The translations under genes were made by a program, and so were the position numbers. From the NCBI GenBank assembly GCA_022316685.1, contig JAKJHU010000061.1, positions 2,665,709 to 2,729,708 on the forward strand: DNA of 64,000 nucleotides, in the 5' to 3' direction. Source of the DNA: Progne subis subis (lineage: Eukaryota; Chordata; Aves; Passeriformes; Hirundinidae). Shown piece after piece: positions 43,745-55,000 of this stretch (position 1 is the first letter of the stretch; every line of letters starts with the position of its first letter). A model generated the notes under the pieces. The model did not search any database. It saw nothing but the letters and a program-made list of their open reading frames with translations, and had not been told where the DNA came from.

Positions 43745-45699
43745 TATTCTCTTAGCCATTCAGTTTACCCAGCAAGACACGCAAAACATTCTGTTCCATT
43801 GCCACACTGCCAACATTTCCAATGGCTTTGGATATCTCCTACAATGCCCTAAGAAAAATATGAAAAGGTTATTTGGACATTCACTTTGAAAGGATATCTC
43901 ATTTTATTTGTGCATATTTCATACTTGTTTTCTCCAGTCATCCTTAGCTAAGAGTGGTAATGCACATCTGAGTTGTATATTCAACTGCTGCATTCTGAAC
44001 AGGAGCTGCCTTGGCACAATTTCAACAATAAAGAAATAATAAATAATAAATAAATGGAATTTCAAATATGCAATGTATTCACAATAGATACAGCATAGGA
44101 AGAGGCTGAAGGTGCTAACTCACTGTCCAAAAAATATGACAAAATAATCTCAGCAATAAATATATTTGCTGAGCACATCTCACAAGTCAAGGGGAAAAAG
44201 GGAAGTGAAAGAAATATGCAATCACTCAATAGGGGTTTTTCCTCTTGCTGAAAATAGCTCCCTAGAATCATGTGCCTCCTCTGAAGCACTTCCTTACAGT
44301 CTTAAAAATTCTGGCACACAACACCAGGTAGCTGGGATGTTCTGTGAAGTGGGTGTAGGTTTGGACCTCTTTTCCCTCCTCCTCCTCCTCCCCATCTGCA
44401 TTTCTGTGACCCTCTAGGTCTGACTTTACCCCAAACCCGGCCTAGGAGGGCCCTGTTTCTGTGTAGATTTAGCTGCAGGTCTGTCCCTGCTGAGCCCTGA
44501 GCAGCCCCAGGCCTGTTAAGAGCCCCGGGCTGTTCCCAGGCACAGCCATGGCACATGTGCAGCTGCAGATTAGCAGAGAGAGGCGCTGGGGACAGAGGGG
44601 CTGTGCTGCATGGGCCGGCTCAGAGGCACTTTTGGCACTGGGGAGATTAGGAGCAGCCTGGCACGGGCACAGCCACTACAGCCGTCCCACAGGGGCCATT
44701 ATCAGGCTGCTTCCAGAGCCTCCAGAGCCGGCCCCAGATACCACAGCCCTGGTGATGGGCTTGAGCTGACCACAAAGACACCAGGCTTTTGTGGTTGCTG
44801 GGCTTTTTGTTGTTGTTTTTGTTTTCTTGGTTGATTTTTGGAGGTTTTTTTTTAACACTACCCCCAGTAATATATGCATGTGCAAGGAGGCATTCTGGGA
44901 TAGTATTTTTTAATGGAATGGTTTGCTTGGGAAGAACTGGCTTTTCAGAGTAGCTGAGAAGACTGCTGAGAGGAAAGCCTATCAGTTTGAGATAAGCCTG
45001 GCTACAGGCTGTCAGATGATTTTAGAGATCTGTGAATGGCTACCAGACAAGCTGATGCAAGTCTTAACTGACCTGGGCTAGCTGAATCACCCTTACGAAT
45101 GATACCAAAAAACCTGCATTCAACAGAAAGGCTCCATTCTTGCTCTGCTATTCCTTTTGGTACATTGGTTCTCTGTGCCTCAGTTTCTCTACTCACAGTG
45201 TGGAGCTAATAAACCTCAGGCCCTCTACAAAAAGTGCTGAAAGCTAATGAAGAGAAGCTAGGAGGGGAGAACTGTGTGTGGTTTACTAAACCTGTTTATC
45301 AAACATGAAAGCTTCTAGCTAACATATGGAAAAAAGACTGGTAATCCGTTCACACAGTCACTAGAAGCTTCTGCAAGAAAATTAGAAAACTATTTTTACT
45401 ACTGACTAAGTCTTCTAGCAAATAATAAAGCATCTTCAGATGTTCCAACCCTGAGGAACAGCCTAGAAAATGGACACAGGCCTGTGTTCCTTTGCTAATT
45501 GTAGCATTAAAGGGCTTGAGAAATCCAGAACTTGAGACTAGGAAAAAAACAACAACCAGACAGAAAACCGGTCACAGTCACTGAGCACAGTCTAGCACAA
45601 TGCTGAGGTGTTAGGCCAAAGGTGAAGGAACCTGGAACAGCGCCTGTCCCAGACATAAGCCTTCTTCTCACAACCCATGTGACCAAGTTTTTGACCCTG

Positions 45700-46420
45700 A
45701 GAGCTGGAAGCGTCACTGGGGGCTGGGAAGGCGGGATCTCGGTTTGCTCCTCGTCCCCAAGCGACCCATCAGCCAGCCCAGGGCGGTACGGGCACAGGAC
45801 CGAGCGGCCTGCCCGGGGCGGTGCCGCTGTCCCCGCCCGCCGCAGGTGAGGGCGGACCCGTCCCGCCCGTCCCTGCGCGCCTCCCGCCGCCCTCAAACCG
45901 CGGTGCCGGACGCGTCCCGGGAGCTGCCGCTGTCCCGGCATGGCCACGCTGCTCCAGCCCCTCATCCCGCTCCTGCTGCTGCTTTGCGGCTGCCTCTGCC
46001 CGCCCGCCCGCGCCGGGCTCTACTTCAGGGAAGGGCAGCACTGCTACAAACCGGCCCCACGCAAGGCGCCCGGCCTCAGGTGAGCTCCGGTCTCTGTTCC
46101 CCTCCCGGGGCCACCCCCGGCCCCTCTCCGGTCACGTTCCCGGCCGCACGGCGGAGAGAAGCGCCGGGGGAGGGCTGGGCAGGCACGGGGGGGATCCGGG
46201 GGTGCCCAGGGGATGTCCGGGGTGCTTCGGGGGTGCCTGGGGGGGTATCGGGGGGTGGTTCGGGGGTGCCTAGGGGGGTATCGGGGGCCGGTTCGGGGGT
46301 GCCCGGGGCCGCTCCGGCCCTGCCGTGCTCCGGGGGCGGTCACGAGACCGCGGGGCCGGAGCGGGCACGTGACCCCGCCGGACGGCCGCGGCCTCGTTAA
46401 GAAGCTCGGTGAAATCCGCG
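45700..46420 (+). promoter_or_regulatory. CpG-island promoter of CTSZ, with intronic CLEAR-like site
   Basis: A GC-rich island covers the 5' flank, exon 1 and the start of intron 1, with Sp1-type GGGCGG sites and no TATA box. In intron 1, GGCACGTGAC at 46,364-46,373 matches nine of ten bases of the CLEAR element (GTCACGTGAC) bound by TFEB/TFE3 at lysosomal genes. Confidence 0.75.
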
Positions 46421-49400
46421 TTTGGTGAGGATTATTATTGTTATTATTTTTTTTTTTTTTTTAAATACCTTTCTCCTCGTCCCGTCCCCCCCCGCAGGAC
46501 CTACCCCCGCCCGCACGAGTACCTGGATGTGTCGGCGCTGCCGCAGAGCTGGGACTGGAGGAACGTGAATGGGGTGAATTACGCCAGCACCACTCGGAAC
46601 CAGCACATCCCCCAGTACTGCGGGTCCTGCTGGGCCCACGGCAGCACCAGCGCCTTGGCAGGTACGCTAGGGCTCACCCCCCGGGCTGGCTCTCCCCTGG
46701 AATCGGTAGTTTTTGGGAAATAAAGGAAGTTTAGCTTCAGATTACTGACAGCTGGTATAAGGTGTTAAATCACGGCAGTGAGAGGGTGAGATGTCTGTGA
46801 ATACACCGGCACAGTGGGAATGTCCAAGCTGAAGGCAAGGAGGGTTGGTTTCAATAGAAAAAGCAAACCAGCGGGAGGCTGTCTCCACCTTATCCAAAGG
46901 CAGTGAGGGGGGAATGCTAGTGTGTGGTTAAAAACCTGTTTGCAGTAGGAATGTGGCCATAGCTCCTCCCAAACTGCTCTTTAGGTTCTCGGGTAAGAGC
47001 TGGGGTTTCTGCCCTCCCCTCGGAGTGTGGTGGTGGCTGCAGCAGATGCAAAAGAGCTGTCAGGTCTCCTTCTCCTTTCTTATACCTCAGACTGTGGCTC
47101 TACAGAAGGGCTCTCCAGCTGTGCTGTGAATGAGGAAATGAAAGAAATTGCCTCTTGAGGGGTATTTGCTACAGGAGCCCTGTCGTTACAATGAACTGAC
47201 CGCTGCAGCAGAGACACCCAAGTCTAATTTCAGCGGGAATCTTCCTACCAGCCTTTTTCTTAGTGAAGGGGAAGCACTGCTTTGCTACATTAAGACTGTT
47301 AGTGCAGAGAAACAGTTTAAAAATACTTGTCAGGAAGCTTTTCTGCCAAGTAAGCTTGTTGTTTCTGACAAAATGAGGCAGCAGGGTAGCAGTGCCTGTC
47401 TGAGATGGTAGGATAACAATGAGATGCTGATGTAACAGCAAGCAGATACCTCTGAAAGCTTTGTTCTCATTAAGACTGTCTCACAGAGCCAGCAGCCTGG
47501 ACTCCATGGGCTTATGTTTATGCATGGGCTTATACCCAGATCTGTACTGCTGTAAAAGATGCTGGTCGGAGCTGTTTTTATGATGTGTATTTGGAAACTC
47601 TTCACTGTCAAAGTCAGGAAACAGATCTGGAGGTTTTCAGAAGCTGTGGCTTGAATTAAAGAAGGTCTAGGGCTCATCAAGACTTTAGACAGATCTTGCT
47701 CATCTCCCTGTTTTTGTTGAGTTTTTAATGGAAAAATCCCTCCTAATGGAAACCCACAATAATAACTCAGCCTCTGGTTTGAATTAGGTCATGCTGAGTT
47801 CCTCACTGCAGACAGCAGAGGCTTTTCCAACCACAAGTGCTGCTGTCTGCAAACAGTTACAGGTTCAATGAAGAGGAGGCAGTTTCTAAACCAGTTGCAA
47901 TGTGTAGCCACCCACATATTCCTGTAGTAAACTCCAGTTTCTTATCGTTATAGACCGAATCAACATCAAGAGGAAAGGGGCTTGGCCTTCTGCCTACCTG
48001 TCTGTGCAGAATGTCATCGACTGTGCTGATGCTGGGTCCTGCGAGGGCGGGGACCACTCCGGGGTCTGGATGTACGCCCACGACCACGGCATCCCCGACG
48101 AGACCTGCAACAACTACCAAGCCAAGGATCAAAGTAGGATGTCTCTGCTTTGCTGTAGGATTTCTTTCCAGGTTTAGCAGATCTCAGTGTATTTAAAAAA
48201 AAAAGATTCCTGGGTTCCTGCTGTTTGACTGACAGAACAGGTTTTTTTTGTGGGGCTGTGTGTGTCTCCTACTCCAGACAGACAGTGTAGCACTAAATCA
48301 TGCTCAGGCAAGTTTGCACAGCTGAATTGTTTTAACTTAATCTCTTAAATCTGTGACACACAATCTCTAATGTACTGAAATATTTACAAGTGTCGCTTCA
48401 AGCTGAACAAAGGAGAAATTTAACCTTTGGCTGGTCATGTATGACTGGAATGGTTTCTCTGTCATCAACAAAGTATTTATACCTGTGAAGTAAAGAACAG
48501 TCCGTGGTGATAATTAGGACTTTGAATGTGGTTTCCAGAAAATAATTGAGTTCACCAGAGAGAATATGTATTAATAATTACTCTGAAGTTATTAATATCT
48601 GCCTCAAATTATACAAGCTCAGTGTCCTGCAATCACTTCACTTGAAGAAAAGCACCTTCCTGCAGATTACCTCCAGTGGTAATTTCACCTCTGTTTTACA
48701 GAGTGTAAGAAGTTCAACCAGTGTGGAACTTGTGTCACTTTTGGAGAATGCCACGTGATCAAGAACTACACTCTCTGGAAAGTTGCTGACTATGGGTCTG
48801 TCAGTGGAAGAGAAAAAATGATGGCAGAAATCTACACTAATGGACCAATTAGGTAAAAAAAAGATACCTGAAACTCAGTGTACATTTTCACTCTAGCACA
48901 TCTCAGCAGCTCTGCACTAACATGCAGACTTTAGTTTGTATATGAACTGAGATCAGAATTCAAAATGCAAGAAAACCAGTTGATTTTTAGCCAGGCCCCT
49001 GCCCTGATCTCCTTGTAGGAAACCTTCTCTCTCTCTGGTTTCTTGCAGCTGTGGCATAATGGCTACTGAAAAGCTGGATGCCTACACAGGGGGACTGTAC
49101 ACAGAGTACAACCCCTCACCGACAGTGAATCACATCGTGTCTGTGGCTGGCTGGGGAGTGGAAAACGGAACAGAATATTGGATAGTTCGTAACTCCTGGG
49201 GTGAGCCCTGGGTAAGGAGACATGGCAACACGCTTCTGGCTTTGGAGAGAGGGTGGGGTCTTGTTTGCAAAACTACAGCCTGTGCATATAAAACTGCAGC
49301 TTTCTTTGAGCTAGACTAACAGTTTAAAAATGGCACCCAGCCAATCTGAAGACAAGGGTGTTTGGCTGAAGCTACGTGAGTAGTGTTAGCTCTTATCCCA

Positions 49401-49768
49401 AGTTCTGCCTTTCAAGGATGTGCAGCTCCTGTTACGGGCAACTGGAAATTGCTGGTGTAGGCAGAAATCAAGTCATGTACCTGGACTGGATGAGTGGGAT
49501 GTAAATTCACCAAAGCAGGCTGCCCCATGACTCCAGGGTTACACTTCCTCCATTCCCTTAAATCACTTAGATTTGGCAGACAGAGCAGACTCAGCAACAA
49601 AAAATTTCTGTAGTTGTGTTTCCTAATTTACAATGCAAATTAAATCCTTTACAGGGTGAAAGAGGGTGGCTGAGGATTGTGACCAGTGCCTATAAGGGTG
49701 GAAGAGGAGCAGACTACAATCTGGCTATTGAAGAGGACTGTGCATATGGAGATCCTATACTGCCTTGA
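45940..49768 (+). CDS. CTSZ: Cathepsin Z (cathepsin X), lysosomal cysteine carboxypeptidase
   Basis: Exons are 45940-46079, 46498-46661, 47954-48133, 48702-48852, 49049-49211 and 49655-49768. All introns are GT-AG and the sum is 303 codons plus stop, the human length. Residues 1-25 form a signal peptide with a long leucine core. A short propeptide follows to about residue 60, with the conserved cysteine (C35) that masks the active site. The mature enzyme starts near LPQSWDWRN. The catalytic set is visible: Cys91 in YCGSCWAH, His240 in [10 protein letters not shown] and Asn260 in RNSWGEPWG. The HIP insert (QHIPQYC) before the catalytic cysteine is diagnostic of this family and explains one-residue C-terminal trimming. 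The RGD of the human propeptide is absent. Sequons include NYT and a non-human NGT at residues 251-253. It is divergent from TUBB1 and convergent with NELFCD. Confidence 0.97.
46226..46310 (+). repeat. 33-bp G-rich minisatellite in CTSZ intron 1
   Basis: About 2.5 copies of a 33-bp unit starting ttcgggggtgcct, with further degenerate GGGG runs from about 46,190. Many G runs of four to seven bases make G-quadruplex formation on the coding strand likely. A poly(T) tract precedes exon 2. Confidence 0.88.
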
Positions 49769-50497
49769 TTCTACATGGTACAGCCTTTTGTTTAGGTACT
49801 TTGTTTGGAAGTTTCTCAGCACAACCTCCTTTTGTTTAAGGAATAATAGCCTAAGAGTCTTTCACAGTTCAACACCATGAGGCAGTTCTGCAAAATTAGC
49901 CCAGATGCAACACACAATGCCTTCAAAAAATACAGAACTGCCCTAATTTTATTTACATCTTGAAGTAATTCACTCATGAAGGCATTGTCTACCTTGATGC
50001 ACAGTATTGAAATCACACTGACTGAATCACAGAACCTGTACATGTAAATATCTACTTTTTTTAAGTACAAATCATGTAGATGTACTGGAAAATATACTCA
50101 ATATTTGGGTCTAGAGCTTCTTTTAAATTCTGTGACAGTACTGACCAAATATGTTGCAATGCTGCAAAAGCCATGATGTCTGGACGTGATAAATCCAAAA
50201 TGTTAAACCCTGTTGCCTTGACCTCCTGGTGAAACAGTGGTGTTGGAAGTCTCAAATAATGAGGTTGCTTTTATCCACCAAAATTATATAAATGGGAATT
50301 ACTTTGAGCAAAAGACAGTCTAAACATTTCCTACTTAATTAGTCTTGTCTTTGCACAAATTTCTTGCTTTAATATGTGATTGTGCCCTTTTGCCTCTTTA
50401 GGTGAAAAATATAAATTGCCATAACCCAGAATTCCTCACTAGTATGACAAAGCAGTGCCATATCAAATGTTACTACCTGGCATTGCTAACTGCATTT

Positions 50498-50503
50498 AAT
50501 AAA
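50498..50503 (+). terminator. Candidate poly(A) signal of CTSZ
   Basis: AATAAA about 730 bases past the stop codon. A further AATAAA is at about 50,770. It faces the NELFCD 3' end. Confidence 0.55.
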
Positions 50504-50519
50504 CAGACTTTTTCTCTTA

Positions 50520-51660
50520 CATGGCTGGGTATTTATTGTAAAAGCTTATTAATACAGGTGTGTGGTTGTCTCCACCAGGATGGTGCTGCTTTCACTGGTC
50601 TTTTTCTTGTGAAGGGCCTGATGGACAAGTTTATACAGCAACGATGCTGGCTGGAAGAGTTGGGTGTGAACAGGATCACAAAGGGTTTAACAAGTTAAAA
50701 ATCACCTACAGGGAGCAGTGCAGAGGAGCTGTTCAGAGGAAGTGATAGAAAGCTGAGCACAGGAAAGTAAAAATAAACCTTGTTTGAGCTGCTGGCAAAA
50801 CTGCAGTGGACACAGAGGAAACTGCTCTTGGTTATCACCAAGGGTTTGTGCACAGCTGTATCCTAAATTGATTCTCAATAGGGTGAACCATTTCTGTTGT
50901 TAATTCTAAAATTTACGTAAATTACAAAGACTAGGTCTCATGCAAGCTTTAAATGGTGAGAGTTAGCTGGAATAATAGTAAATGTATCCAAAGGTGAGCA
51001 AGGAAGTTCAAAACAGCCTCTACAGAAGCAACTTTTGCCCTTTTTTGGGTGATTTCCCTTTTAAATTTACAAGCAAGATGTGCTGGTTTGTACAAGAAAA
51101 TTACTGTTTGTTTAAAAGTGAGGGCTGTAAAGAGGAATCCAGCCCAATGAACAGAGAGAATGAGTTATCTTAATGAAACTGAAAGACATCTCTGGAAAAG
51201 AACAAACACCTTTATTTAAAGGTAAGTTATATTGGTGGGTTTATCTCCCACTGTTTGGCATTAGCCAGGACAGAGTAGAGAGAAGTATAAAAAAAGCCAC
51301 AACAAGCAGTAATGAAATTTCAACACACGTTCATATTTTGGGACAGTAATGACATGGTAATGAAACTTACCAGTAACATGTGATGCACCTATTTAGCAAA
51401 AAATAGATTCTGAAAGGTAATACACACAGAATTCATCTCTTAATACAAAACTAACCTTGATTGTTAGAACTCCTCTTGTGTTACACAAAGCAGGTTTTTT
51501 GTTTTCATGTAGGATATTAAGCATTCCAATATAATGCAAAGGGGAGGAACAGACTTTAGGGCTTCTCTGCAGCACAGAGCAAATCCCACAAATTCCTGTT
51601 TTTTACAGTTTGCATTCAAGATCTATTCAGAGAACTATCTACAAAGTGTTTTTACTAGGA
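50520..51660. other. Convergent gap between CTSZ and NELFCD
   Basis: No exon or repeat family recognised. Poly(A) hexamers for both strands (50,770 plus, 51,211 minus) mean the two transcripts could come close or overlap. Confidence 0.6.
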
Positions 51661-51682
51661 ATTACCCATTCTTCATATTTTG

Positions 51683-51688
51683 TTTATT
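51683..51688 (-). terminator. Candidate poly(A) signal of NELFCD
   Basis: TTTATT on the + strand (AATAAA on the - strand), about 390 bases after the stop. Another lies at 51,211-51,216. Confidence 0.5.
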
Positions 51689-52079
51689 ACACAAAGAATC
51701 AGTGACAAATTCTTCAAGTAACCAAAATCATGTTCTTTCAAATAAATCTGTTTCATGTTTCCATCTTCTTCAGAACATTGTTTTATATTGATTTGTGTAA
51801 CAACAGAAAATCCTTTGGTATCGTTCCATTTTCCAAATGACATTAACAGTTGTCTGATATGAAACACAAACACTCCTCTGATAAGAATTTCAAGGTCACC
51901 ACGCAAGTCAAGCCAATGCCCTTCAGCCTTTTCCTCCTTGTTTTAGGTTTGTTGGTTTTGTTGTTGTTTTGGTTGGTTTTTTTTGCCGCTGCATGGTCCA
52001 TTTATAGAACCTCACTGGTGGAGAACATGGCAAAGCAGTGATCATGAGCTCTGGCTGCATTCTTGATGTTTTCCACTGC

Positions 52080-55000
52080 TTAGTTCATCATAATAAAATT
52101 AGATTTGCAATGAGCTTAAAAGGAAAGAAAAAAAAAATACACTCTTCAGTACATTACTGTGATTCTCTGATTTATATATTTGCATATAGATTTCTGCATT
52201 ATGTAAATAACAAGGATTTTAGGGTCTGGACAGATATTTTTGTTTTAGGATGAAGTATAATACGACAGACAACCTTCCTTCCTCTCCTTTCCTTGATGCA
52301 GTGCTAGTTCCCAAAAAGCAGTATTTATCTTCACTTTCCTCACTACTACACACAGATTGTTGATCACAGGAAAATTGCTAAACACTTTAGGCCCTACAAG
52401 GGAAGTTGTCTGAGAAAACAGCTGGCAGGCATTCCTATATTTAGCAATCTTCCTCCTAAACGTTATTTGCAAGTTGTAACAAACACAAATGGAAACAGAT
52501 ACACAAGGAATAAACGTGACTTACCTATGAACTCCGTGACAGGATCATGTTCACCTTCTGTTTTTATAGTGCCTGCAATACTTTCATTCTCCAAGATTGG
52601 AAGAAAAAGCTGTACAAAGTCTGAGGTATATGGAGGAGCAATCACATCAAGCACCTGAAAAAGCAGATAAAAACATGATTCTTGCACTTACAGGAGGAAG
52701 AGGGACAAATTAATTCACATACCAGTTTTGGAAGCATACAAGTAGTTGTATGGAGAACAAAAGGACTCAAGTAATTAATTATGTATTATGCAAGTAATTA
52801 ATTAGGCATTCTCAGGGTGCTCTGTTGAGTACCTTATTACTTCCAGAAGTCAGGAGCAGTAGGACCAAGTCACATCCTGGTGAACACTGAGACACTGCTC
52901 AGAATCTGACCTGAACCTGAAATATTTCTGAATATCCAAAACACATGGAGCCGATTTTTGAAGTTGATCTCTAGACTTCAGTAAACAGTTTTTGCTGCTG
53001 ACCTCTGTCACGAAGTATCTGATGAGCGAGATGTCCGTGTCCAGCTTCTCCAGGCATTTGCGGATGTAGCTGACAACAGGCAGGACGTACCCTCGGCTCA
53101 GCAGGTGAACCATCCTGTCCAGCAGAGTCTTCTTCAGCTCCAGCTGATGGGACGGAAAGAGCCAACACATTAGAACTTGCTCTCAGAGTGTGTAATTTTT
53201 ATTCATGCAGTATCTGCTATGCTACATTTTAACCACTTCTAAATTAAACCTGCCAGGAGAGCAAAGGCTGTCGAATTAGGTAAGAGTGACTGATGTGAAA
53301 TAACAAAACCCAGAACCCTTTGAGTATCACCTGCTCCATCACATCCAGCTGAGAATGTTCTGTTTCAAAGAGCTTGACAAGCAGTTGCAGAACCTGGGGA
53401 TGAAGCAGCTGATGGCATGTACTGATCTGCAAACAACACAGCAAAGTGAGATCCTCAGAACTGCAATTTAAAACACAGTGCACCAGACAAGTTTACACGG
53501 ATATTCAGTTCCAGACAGAAGTTCATTTAGAAAAGCATTCCATCATTTCTATGAATGCCTGAATTTTCCTGGCATAAATAGTGCTTAGCTGACAAAACCA
53601 AACTATTTACTCTAAATAGATTCATCTCTGCATATTTACTACCTTACTGCAAATGACAGGAACTCAGTGCACTGGGTGTTACACAAGAATCAGAACTGTT
53701 CTTGCTCTCTAGCTGAGTTTTACAGACACTCTTACCTCATCCAGCAGGGCCAGGTGAACTGGGGTGTGATCAGTCTGCAGCTGGAAGTACCGTGGCTCTG
53801 ACACTGTCCAATCCACCCACTTCAACACTCCCATAGCCACCACTGGGAACCTGCAGAGAGACATCACTTTAGCGCAGCAGCGTGAAAAATAGATGGAAGA
53901 ACCATTTATTAAGAACCATCATTTTCCAGTGGTACAGAAAAGTATGTTCTACCACCCAAGGAGGACAAGCTGTGTGTGAAAGACAGGATTTCTGTCCTCA
54001 TGAGAGATTCCCAGCCTCTGCTCACCTGATGCACTGATAGAGAGTGCTCAGTTCTGCAACCAGCTCTGATGCCCCTTTGTTCTCATTGCAACACAGATTG
54101 TGAACAGTCTCAATGGCTTTTGAGGTCGACTTGAGTTCATCCTTGTTGATGCTGACTCTCTTGTTCTGCAAAATTATTGCAAAATTGGAATGCAAAAGTT
54201 GCAGATGTCTTTGTTATTTAAGGAATGGAGCTGGAACCTGCAATAAGCCTAGGATTGCATCTTGTGTCTCAAAATTCAGACTCACATGCAAGTTTCAGAA
54301 GAATTAATTATGAGTGAGCTGAAGTACAAGGATGTTTGCATTATTTAATTCTCAGTGCACTTAGACTTCTGTTTGATCATCAGGATCTACACTTTTTAAT
54401 CACCTCAGTTGAAGGCAGAAGCATTTCATATTAAAATCAGTAAACTAAGCTGAATATATTATGTTAAACTGAGCGACTTCACAACCATACATTTTCTTCA
54501 GCATGGGCAGGCGGCTGTAGGTAAAAATAGCATTATTCACAGAAGTGAACAGTACCTTTTTCCACATCTCTACAACACTAGCTGCATATGCCAGTATGTG
54601 GATGTATTTATGTTTGTGATCTTGGTTGATCTTAGCACCTGGTTTAAACAAGGACTGCATGAAGAGGTCCAGAAATGCAGGCACTCGAATCTGTGAAGAG
54701 AAAGAACATTTTATTAGAGCCTGAGAATCATGAGAGGTGACTAAGAATGGAGTTTTTGCATCTGATATACCTTGCACAAAACAAGATAACACATTTTCCT
54801 GTAAGAGTACATTAAACAGTTTTTTGAAGAGACCCAGACTTTTGAAAGAAAAAAGGAATCATTTACAGACCATATTGCTAAAGTATCAAAATCTTGCCTT
54901 TTCTTACTAAAACCCATGTTAGAACAATGCAGTGAGAAGTGTGAAATGTATCATTTAGGCCTGCTTATAACAAACTGCTGAAGTAGGCTGGGATTTCTTT

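Larger units (their letters stand above)
42350..45690. other. Divergent intergenic region between TUBB1 and CTSZ
   Basis: No exon recognised. It contains a pyrimidine microsatellite and a group of GATA and TGACTCA motifs at 43.2-43.75 kb, listed separately. A 73-codon frame at 44,548 has a good start context but no recognisable content. Confidence 0.6.
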
